A stretch of DNA of 64,000 nucleotides from NCBI GenBank assembly GCA_027946365.1, contig JAPEUQ010000004.1, forward strand, positions 2,356,001 through 2,420,000. The letters are read 5' to 3'. The position numbers were made by a program, and so were the translations under genes. This document shows positions 56,322-64,000 of the stretch, in pieces (positions within the stretch are counted from its first letter, which is position 1; each line of letters opens with the position of its first letter). Under the pieces are notes generated by a model, which was not told the DNA's origin, did not search any database, and worked only from the letters and a program-made list of their open reading frames with translations. Source of the DNA: Kalmusia sp. IMI 367209. Lineage: Eukaryota > Ascomycota > Dothideomycetes > Pleosporales > Didymosphaeriaceae.

Positions 56322-59202
56322 ATGGCGGACGCTCCTGACCGGGATGTGCCCCTGGTCGCCATACCCAAGCTTGAACGTCACGATCATCAAGCGCCGTTTG
56401 GTGAGAAGAACGCGAGAGACCCGCGCGTTGCGCGAGCTGTACGTACACAGCATGCCTTCTCCCAGCTTGCAACACTTCCGCTGACATAAGTAGTGTATCG
56501 CTTGCAGGAAGCGAAGTGAGTCTACCATCGCCTTTGATGGAATCGTGTATACTGACGGTTTCCACGTCACGTAGAAGTAAAATGCTCTGGTGACACGCCG
56601 CGCTGTACCAATTGTGTCGCAAGCGACCTGGAATGCATATATGACCAAGCACGCCGCGATCGGCTCAAATCAGTTACATCCAAGAATAAGAATCTGGTGA
56701 ACTTGCTTAGAGAACTCAGCCTGCGTGTCAACAATCCCGATAAAGCTCTGATCATTGACGCCCTTGACGAATATGAAGACGATACAGGTTCAGTAGTTTC
56801 TGCCAAGTCAGCGATGAGCAAACGAAGAAAACTCTCAATCCCCGAAGAGCCGTACCATGAGGATGACTACCCACTGCACCCCAGCGCACCGCACGCGCAG
56901 ACCTTGGTTGGCGTAGATGATGGCATAGCCCGTGTTCATGAGGATTTGCTCCGTGATCGCAAGTCGCGAGAGACTGGCTATGTTGGTCAAGGCGCTGAAG
57001 TGCATTGGTTGCGCTCTCTCCAAGATCGACTGGGCACGGCTGATCAGGCTAGACTGCAAGGATCGAATCATCGAGCCGCTCCCTCTAGACAATCAGAACA
57101 CACAGAAGGTGCTCCGGCCGCATCCTATTCAGAGGCGACTTTCTATCTTGACTCCGATAGCGCAGAATTGGACGTGATGGTTGATCCTTACGAATTGCCG
57201 CCTCCTGAGCTCGCAGAAAAATTATTGGAGTGCTACATGAGAACGGTCCACAAGTCATTCCCAATCCTTCCAGCCCAGTTCGAAGAGCAGTTTCGACGCT
57301 TTTTCGATGCATTCAAGTCAAAGCGCCCATTCCAGGTCCCAGATAAATGGTTGGCAATATTGAACATCGTTTTCGCCATTGGCGCGCGATATAGCCACTT
57401 GATCAACGCTGACTGGCAGGGGGAGGAGCGAGATCATCTGGTGTATATGGCGAGGACGCTTCGTCTGCTGGGTTCATGGCCATTTTCGGCTGCGCCAGAT
57501 TTGGCTCTGATTCAAGCGGTAAGTTGGCGGACCAAGATGGACCCCACTGTGCTAGTGGCTTTGAACAACCAAACAATTTGACTAATTAACACTAACGGAA
57601 ATCAGTCTGGACTATTGTCTCTTTACTACCAAGTCATTGGACACGTTAGTAGGGCATGGGTGGTGATAGGGATAGCCATTCGCCTAGCGCTAGCTCTAGG
57701 CCTCCATCTACGCAATGAGGATCCGAAGATACCATTCAGCCGAAAAGAAACCCTTATACGCACATGGTGGAGCCTTCACGCCATCGAATGCCTTCTCAGT
57801 GCCATTACAGGACGGCCTTGCGTACTCGGCCACGAAGACTGCACCGTTCCACTTCCGGTGACTTTATCCGAAGAGAAATCGCGTTCGGCCAGTCCAGCAG
57901 ACTATGCTTCCCCATTTCTAAAGGACGACAAGTCACCTACACCAGCTAGCAGCAGCACTTCGGAAAAGACACGCAGACTTAGAGCTCCACGATCGTATCT
58001 CGACGCGCACTTGAACATCGGCCTAATCACACAGAAGCTTCTCTCTGCGCTATACTCCCCCCGGACTGCTCAGCGCTCTTGGGAGTATATTCAGAGGACA
58101 ATTCCGACTTTGCTCGAAGAGCTTGAAGAATGGAAGCGAGGTGCGCTTCCAGATGAGAACCGGCTCTTTGTACAACCGTTCCCACCACCGGACGGACCGA
58201 GGGAGACACATTTGCTTCGATTCTATTACTTCAGCACTCAGATACTGATCACACGACCATGCCTTTGTCGATACGGGCGCAAAATAGAGCATCAGAGCCA
58301 TGCATCTGCAAAGTTTGATCAGCAAACAGCCGAAGCGTGTGTGGAAGCGGCGCTCGGTCTAGTTAAGTTACTGCCAGATGATACGAACCCGCAGGTACTA
58401 TATGAGAACGGGCCGTGGTGGTCGATCACGCACAATGGTACGTTTTACTCCTTCAACACATTACAAACGATCGCTTATGATACGTCTAGTCATGCAAGCA
58501 ATGGCTGTCCTTCTCTTAGAGCTATCACATTGTGAAAAGCATATGCGCAGCAACCACACCAACATAAGGAGTAGTGTGAAGAAGCTAATCCGCTGGCTAA
58601 GAGCGCTGCGCACTAGTGACGCCGTCGTGGAGCGAGCATACAAAGTCATCGTCAATATCCTACATTTACCACAGATCAAAGCCAGCGCGGCGGAGCTTTT
58701 GGCTGAGGATAATGATTTTCAGGGTAAACGCCCCAATATTCCGGCGTATTTCACAAACCGCCATTCAGAGCAAGCGGGTCCCTCTGAAACCAGCTGCATG
58801 CCTCAAGCCCCACCAAGTCAATGGTACGGTGGTCACTACCCGCCGCAAAGACAAACGGGCGCTGCAGGATTCAATCCCTCGGCCACGGATCCGCAGTTTA
58901 TGGTAGATCTAGTTCAACCACAGGTACAACAGCAAGCCAATGCACACATAAGTCAACCACAGCCTCAGTCAGAACACTTCGATCTTCTCGGAGGCCCGAT
59001 TGCGAATTCGTCCATGTTTTCCAGCCCATTTATGACGAGTCACGATCAAGATGCTCCCTTTGGGCTAAGTCTCAATGATTTCTGGTCACAAGTTGGAACT
59101 ATGGGACCTGGAGACTTTGGAGAGCAGGATGATCCCAACTACCAGATGTACTCACCCATGATGGACCAAAATCAACCACAAGGGCAACAGCCACCCCAGT
59201 AG
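56322..59202 (+). CDS. Zn2Cys6 transcription factor with fungal-specific TF domain; exon 1 frame-disrupted or mis-spliced
   Basis: Exons from the second on are clear: 56508..56515 (8 nt), 56575..57518, 57606..58437, 58490..59202. Joining 56442 to 56508 and 56515 to 56575 gives RCASCTKRKVKCSGDTPRCT, then NCVASDLEC, a perfect C-x2-C-x6-C-x6-C-x2-C-x6-C cluster. A short coiled coil follows (KNKNLVNLLRELSLRV). The PF04082-type domain runs from about LLECYMRTVHKSFPILPAQF through RAWVVIGIAIRLALALGLHL, RTWWSLHAIECLLSAITGRP and ALYSPRTAQRSWEYIQRTIP. The C-terminus is Gln/Pro-rich, likely activating. The only upstream ATG (56322; MADAPDRDVPLVAIPKLERH) is in another frame: the Cys pair lies at +2. Either a poor-consensus intron ending at 56416 or a small indel near 56409 explains it. 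Regulon unknown. Confidence 0.78.
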
Positions 59203-59714
59203 GATGTTTACGCGCCAGGATGATTTACGGAGAGCTTTTCGATTGTTCACGAGTAAGAACAACATCGATAATTTTTAGTTCTCGATGTGTTTTGGTACTA
59301 TGAAGGATCACGGAAATGGTGGCATTAGTAGCGATGTTTATGATGAAATTTATGATGTATCGTGGCGCTTCACGCGCTAGATAGCATAATGAGCTTAGGC
59401 TTATCTTCTCCTGAAACAATGGGAATCTAGGTTGACACCAACTATACGAGTCACGTAAAGGAAATTGTAGATTGTAGTTGCACGCCAAGGTCATCTTGCA
59501 CGCCGTAGTCTCAAACTATCTCCTCATTCACATACTCCAGCCCCAGCCTCAATTCCCCACCACCCCTACCAGGATTTTTCCTCGCCCACACAAATCAACC
59601 GCATAATCGCCAACTAATTCTTACTGTCCATTTTTTGTCTCACTACCATCTCATCGCCCCTACTGTGTTTTCAATCTCCTCAGATCAAAAAGACAGCACA
59701 GACCCAGGTGTTCA
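59203..59714. other. Intergenic region
   Basis: About 0.5 kb: terminator of the regulator and a pyrimidine-rich, promoter-like stretch (59520-59700) before the next ORF. Confidence 0.5.
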
Positions 59715-60143
59715 ATGATCTCCTTTTTCAGACGCATCTCCAATCTCTCATATACCTGGACTGCTATATTAACGTGCTGGAACGTGTGGCATTTGAAAAG
59801 GAGCGTTCTGGGAGTGTGCGTTATATACGGGCGCCGGGAGATGAGGGAGTGGAATGTTAGAGCGCGGGTGGCAGGGATGAGAGGCGTAGAATGGGTCGCC
59901 GAGATAGTTAAAGAGGCCGCTCACAGATACGATGTCCAACAGAACAACCTCAGTGTTAGTACGAGTAGGATAGTTCTATGGTATATCTGGTGGTTAGTGT
60001 GGCAGATGCTGGGAAGAGCGCCGGAGAGCGAGGTACATTGGTCTAATGCGTCGCCGGGGACACTCTCCGAATCAACTGCGATTCAATCCAGGACTACGAG
60101 CGCCATAGGGTGCATGCTGGATTTGAGCAATGTTTCAGTATAA
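59715..60143 (+). CDS. Hypothetical Trp-rich protein, 142 residues
   Basis: ATG-started single frame, MISFFRRISNLSYTWTAILT to a C-terminal LDLSNVSV. The middle (REMREWNVRARVAGMRGVEW, VAEIVKEAAHRYDV) looks like amphipathic helices, followed by SRIVLWYIWWLVWQMLGR, a hydrophobic helix with five Trp. Codon use and the CT-rich leader suggest a real small gene. No family is recognised, and an additional exon cannot be excluded. Confidence 0.35.
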   Translation: MISFFRRISNLSYTWTAILTCWNVWHLKRSVLGVCVIYGRREMREWNVRARVAGMRGVEWVAEIVKEAAHRYDVQQNNLSVSTSRIVLWYIWWLVWQMLGRAPESEVHWSNASPGTLSESTAIQSRTTSAIGCMLDLSNVSV

Positions 60144-61134
60144 TGTAACAAGGGAATACATGACATACACTGGCCGAGTGTTTGATGCGTGAAGCGATGG
60201 AAGTCAACTGGAGCATTGACGGATTCACGTCATCATGACCCGAAAATGATTGGGTTGAATGTGACTGGCAGCTACTCTACCCTGAATGTACTAGCAGCAT
60301 AAATCTTATACACAGTTGTGTATGTTGCGTTCATCCAGTGTGAATCGAGTTTCAGAATGTGTCCAAACGTCTGTCTTAAAATGGCGCTGAAAAGGCTGAA
60401 CATTTGAGATATGTTTCTCGTCCATGTCAACCTACAATGTTACTACTGGGTTGTGGTATCCTCTTTTTTGTCCAGACTGTGTCATTTTTAATCTGTTCAC
60501 CCAAACTCCTACTCAACTCGCTAATTTACGAGTTCCGCATCCTCCAACACTGTACACAAACTATTCCAGAATTTGTCTCGACAATTTCTAGGATCCTATT
60601 GATGACAAGCCTTATTCTAGTTTTGGATTCAACAGATCCTTCAGTGCTCTCGAATTGGTGGGCCTACATTTTCTTCAAAGTCGTCGCTGATTGGTGGCTT
60701 TACTGTGTTTCGCGCGTCACACACCAACACGATAGGAAGGACACAGTTTTGTTCGCAAGCGACTAGCTATCAGGTTAGCCAATCTCGTATTTACTGTAAT
60801 GACTCGTTCTCTTATCACTTCGGGAGGAAATCCGGGGTAGCCCCTGGGGGAATTGTTGTACGATTTCCGAAGGTGGCTGAACAAAAGTACGCGTCTTAAT
60901 ATGAGAACGCACATTATCTCTACATAAGGCTCCCGGCCAAAGTCACCGTAAAACAGTTGGAGGAAATTGTATAGCAGATGTATCCTCCAATAGATTCTTG
61001 TTGGAAAGACTACCACCCGAACACGCATTGAGATTAGAACTGAATCAAGACGACTATAAAGCCAGAGCAACAAGCCCATAGCATTCAAGCTTCAGGCCGT
61101 CTCAATATAATCTCGAAAGGACTCCCCTGTCATC
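60144..61134. other. Intergenic region and pectate lyase promoter
   Basis: About 1 kb without a supported gene. A plus-strand frame from 60404 lacks an ATG start. The pectate lyase promoter, with a TATA-like box, lies at the right end. Confidence 0.5.
61055..61060 (+). promoter_or_regulatory. TATA-like box of the pectate lyase gene
   Basis: TATAAA 75 bp upstream of the pectate lyase ATG, a usual distance for fungal secreted-enzyme genes. Confidence 0.45.
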
Positions 61135-62345
61135 ATGCGCATCTCTATTCTTGCCGCTCTAATACCGGTTGTCCTGGGTTGTGCAAACCCAGACACGGAC
61201 GGCTGCGCATCCTACATCAGTGGCCACGTCGCCAGCTGTGCAACATTCTTATCTACCACGATAACAACAACCACGAACTTACCAGCATGGGCGACAGCTT
61301 GCTCGAACAAGCCCAGCGCTATCTCCAAAGAATGTGTAAGTAGAGCCGTGTACCCACGAGATTACTACTGACAAAATTTCCTAGAGCTGCTACACGGGAG
61401 TTGCCACGACTATTAAGACCTCCACAACAGCGAAAGCTACCACAACGACCGCTGGTAGTGGAACGACCGCTGGTAGCGGAACGACCCCGACAGGCATCAC
61501 TACTACGTTGCCGGCTTCCTCGGGTGCGGTATCGACCAGCAAGGCCATCACTGTGTCAGCTGGCCAAAAATTCGATGGAGGAATGAAGTTGTATGACCGT
61601 TCGCGTACGTAGAATCCAGTTCTTGCCTACTGCTCCAAAGATCGTTACTAACGAGAGGAATAGCGAAGGTCTGCGAAGAACAAACCGAAACTGGCGAGGC
61701 AGACGCCATCTTCGTTCTCGAAGACGGAGCCACCATCTCTAACGTGATCATTGGACCTAACCAGGCAGAGGGCATTCACTGCAAAGGAACTTGGTACGAC
61801 TCATCATCATCAACAACAGCAGTCTTCTTAGTACTAACCCGAATATTAGCACAGTCAACAACGTATGGTGGAAGGACGTATGTGAGGACGCAATGTACGT
61901 TCATGGTCCTCTACCTCATATCACAAATTTACTGAGAAATCACAGCACCTTCAAGCAAAGCAGCGGTACCTCCAACATCAATGGCGGCGGCGCCTTCTCC
62001 GCCTCTGACAAAATCATCCAATTCAACGGCTTCGGCACCGTCAATGTCAAAAACTTTTACGCCCAGGACTACGGCAAACTTTCACGCAGCTGTGGCAATT
62101 GCAGCAACAATGGTGGGGCACGAAACATCGTCATCGACAATGTCATCGCGAAGGACGGCGGGGTTCTATGCGGCATTAATGGCAACTATGGCGATACGTG
62201 TACGATCAGTAACAGCTGCCAGGACAGTGGGAAGAGCTGCGATAATTACAAGGGAAATAACAATGGGGATGAGCCGACAAAGGTGAGCTCCGGCAACGAC
62301 GGGACGCACTGTATCGTGAAGAGCAGTTTTAGCAGCAGCTGCTGA
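61135..62345 (+). CDS. Secreted PL3 pectate lyase with N-terminal Cys domain and Thr/Gly/Ser linker
   Basis: Five exons: 61135..61335, 61385..61604, 61664..61793, 61850..61894, 61946..62345 (introns 49, 59, 56 and 51 nt); 331 residues. A signal peptide (about 1-15) is followed by a small domain with six cysteines (C16, C24, C35, C56, C67, C69). Then comes a Thr/Ser/Gly linker with two TAGSGT copies, and the PL3 beta-helix from about residue 120. Family landmarks: [21 protein letters not shown]-type [111 protein letters not shown]3 enzymes cleave polygalacturonate by calcium-dependent beta-elimination in plant cell walls. All splice joins restore conserved residues, so the model is firm. Confidence 0.95.
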
Positions 62346-62414
62346 GTCTCACGCATTTACAGAGAGAATCTTAGTAACACAGTATCCATACTTCATACTA
62401 TGAGAATTTGCACT

Positions 62415-63143
62415 TCAATGCTGTCTATTTCTTTTGCGCCGTCTCACGCCTTCGTAACGTCCCATCCTCGCCCTCCCCCTGCGCTCAAATTCCATAATTT
62501 CTTCAACAAACTTATACGCCTTCTCCCCACCCACCATTTCCGTTACCCAAAGACTCGCGTCAATACCTGAACTCACGCCGCCCGCGTTGACAATTCTCAC
62601 GCCTTCTTCCGTCTTGCCTCCGTCCACCCACCGCTTCTTCACGACCTTGATACCCGAGTCGCCCCCTGCTGCTTTATCAGCAAAATCTTTCAGCATATCG
62701 TAGCAGATATGGTGCGTTGTCGCCGTTCGTCCCGCCAGGACGCCCGCCGCACCAAGGATCACAGCGCCAGAGCAGACGGATTGGAGGATGCGATGGCCAG
62801 CCTCCTTCCTGGGCGGCAACTTTGAAAACCTCTGAAGCAAAGCTAAGACCTGTTGCCCCTCTTCGCTAGGAATGTAGTTCTCGAGGACATCGGGATGAGC
62901 GCCGGGGACAACGAGGATGTCGTATTTTTCGAGATTTTGTTCAACGTCCAAGAAGCTGGTGCCGGGCACGTAGACGAGCACGCTATTCTCGCCGCCGACG
63001 GGGCTTGTATGTGCGAAGGTTTTTACGGTGAAAAGTTGCGGGGTGCCTGGCGAGGGGCGCGTGGAGTAGACTTCGACGGGCCCGCTGAAGTCCATTATGT
63101 CGGCGTCCGGGTAGATGAAGACTGCGACGTTGAGAGGTGGCAT
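62415..63143 (-). CDS. DJ-1/PfpI (ThiJ) family protein
   Basis: Single exon, 242 residues. NVAVFIYPDADIMDFSGPVE opens the flavodoxin-like fold with the conserved Glu24. YDILVVPGAHPDVL follows, then the nucleophile elbow SVCSGAVILGAAGVLAGRTA with Cys124 and TTHH (142-145). IVNAGGVSSGIDASLWV is the usual end block. The family covers glyoxalase III-type enzymes, isonitrile hydratases and chaperone-like proteins. The VCSGA with a following TTHH fits the fungal ThiJ/PfpI group, whose substrates are mostly unknown. Convergent with the pectate lyase, only 69 bp between stops. Basic C-terminal tail (RRRKRNRQH). Confidence 0.92.
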   Translation of the reverse strand: MPPLNVAVFIYPDADIMDFSGPVEVYSTRPSPGTPQLFTVKTFAHTSPVGGENSVLVYVPGTSFLDVEQNLEKYDILVVPGAHPDVLENYIPSEEGQQVLALLQRFSKLPPRKEAGHRILQSVCSGAVILGAAGVLAGRTATTHHICYDMLKDFADKAAGGDSGIKVVKKRWVDGGKTEEGVRIVNAGGVSSGIDASLWVTEMVGGEKAYKFVEEIMEFERRGRARMGRYEGVRRRKRNRQH

Positions 63144-63938
63144 CTTAGTAGATATATAATCTTTCTAGATAGGTAGAAGTGAGATGTATTCGGAATATCT
63201 ATTAGTTTTGCAAACATCGGTTCGATTGTATGACTGTTGGCTATATAATGAAGCTCGGATCGGATGTGAACGGAAACCCGTCCCGACGGATTGAACTAGA
63301 CATCAGCGGACCCACTTCCGATTACGGCGCGAGGTCTAGGATGGACACATATTTCGTTGCATTCTAGAAAACAGACATACCGATATTTTCTTAATGAATA
63401 CTTTCATTAGCTTAATACTAAAAGCAACCCCCTTTATGAGGCTCGCCAAGGCTAAATGACATCCTGATCACGGTATCTTCCCGCACAACTTTCGGCGCAT
63501 CACGTCGGTCATTCAAAGCTCATCACTTAAAGTACTTCATGGGTAGGATGTCCCGGGCTGATCACCATGGCCGAGGCTACATGGCAGCGGATCATTGTGT
63601 GCTTGAATGCCTCTTATATAGATGAATAAATGGAACGCATGAGCGACCTTGAAGGCTGGAAGATGCAAGTGGTAGAAAAGTGGTATGATATACCCCAGGT
63701 GTGTAGAGTGCCGAAGGGCGCGTTGACGTGCGTCATGCGAATGGATCAGATCGCTCTGACTAATGCCTGCCTTTTTCGGCTTCGCCCCTCACTATTCGCA
63801 TGTGTCGTGCAGCCATCTGATAATGCTACCCGCTCTCAACAATAACCCAATTATTGGTCTATATAAGCTTTGACAGCCTTACGCTCGGGCATCCATTTTC
63901 TATTGAAGCCTATAGTATATACATCATCTGCAACCAAC
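63144..63938. other. Divergent promoter region
   Basis: About 0.8 kb between the DJ-1 gene (minus) and the aminotransferase (plus). Holds an ATTGG (reverse CCAAT) at 63853-63857 and a TATA box at 63860-63867; otherwise nothing recognised. Confidence 0.5.
63860..63867 (+). promoter_or_regulatory. TATA box (with nearby reverse CCAAT) for the right-edge gene
   Basis: TATATAAG 72 bp before the ATG at 63939, with ATTGG just upstream. Confidence 0.5.
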
Positions 63939-64000
63939 ATGTCTGGCACATTTGACGTGGTCGAGGCTCGCAGCCACTTCCCCGCACTAAAACAGGATCA
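63939..64000 (+). CDS. Class V aminotransferase / cysteine desulfurase-like protein, 5' end only
   Basis: Only the first 20 codons lie in the window: MSGTFDVVEARSHFPALKQD, cut by the right edge. The FDV-x-x-x-RSHFPAL-x-x-x-Q start matches fungal class V aminotransferases of the cysteine desulfurase-like group (PLP enzymes), which normally continue into a DNAGG motif. With no PLP lysine visible, the exact role cannot be told. Confidence 0.55.
   Translation, partial: MSGTFDVVEARSHFPALKQD

Noticed and set aside
60404..60766. 120-codon hydrophobic plus-strand frame
   Set aside because: No ATG at its start and AT-rich composition easily yields hydrophobic frames.

Overview
The window looks like a filamentous ascomycete (Pezizomycotina), most likely a plant-associated Dothideomycete-type fungus; the class is an inference. 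The evidence is short GT-AG introns (about 45-113 nt), two HET-domain genes, two Zn2Cys6 regulators, a fungal rhodopsin-domain membrane protein, a PL3 pectate lyase, and AT-rich tracts with RIP-like decay. I recognised no tRNA, rRNA, CRISPR array or intact transposon.

Layout. 1-12 kb holds a RidA-family gene cut by the left edge, then three Myb/SANT-type genes within about 8 kb (3553-4522 minus, 6834-7858 plus, 10721-11836 plus), separated by long GC-rich spacers. 12-19 kb is gene-poor and becomes AT-rich. 19-31 kb is an accessory-looking block: on the minus strand a secreted GH13 alpha-amylase with altered substrate-cleft residues, a HET-domain protein and a 7-TM rhodopsin-domain protein; on the plus strand a BBE-like FAD oxidase, a divergent class III sirtuin, and a GST-like gene broken by one in-frame TGA. 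Facing the last is a small minus-strand gene built of repeated Cys-Pro/His-Pro motifs, carrying two apparent one-base frameshifts. 32-35 kb is AT-rich and holds a decayed gene relic with CAG-to-TAG and CAA-to-TAA type stops, which is what RIP produces.

From 36 kb core-type genes return. Cohesin subunit SMC3 is complete, with three exons and an ACGCGT (MCB-type) box upstream. It is followed by a Zn2Cys6 regulator, a second HET-domain gene of another subfamily, a four-TM fungal membrane protein, an ATF/CREB-type bZIP regulator, a second Zn2Cys6 regulator (PF04082 type) whose first exon seems frame-disrupted, a secreted PL3 pectate lyase, a DJ-1/PfpI protein, and the start of a class V aminotransferase cut by the right edge.

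Themes. The window is rich in regulators (three Myb, two Zn2Cys6, one bZIP) and self-recognition genes (two HET), with an accessory block between AT-rich borders. Two carbohydrate-active secreted enzymes, the amylase and the pectate lyase, point to growth on plant matter. Several otherwise intact genes carry isolated lesions, so either this strain is losing accessory genes or the consensus contains small indel errors. Exon joins were placed by hand from reading frame, splice sites and family conservation; no database search was possible.
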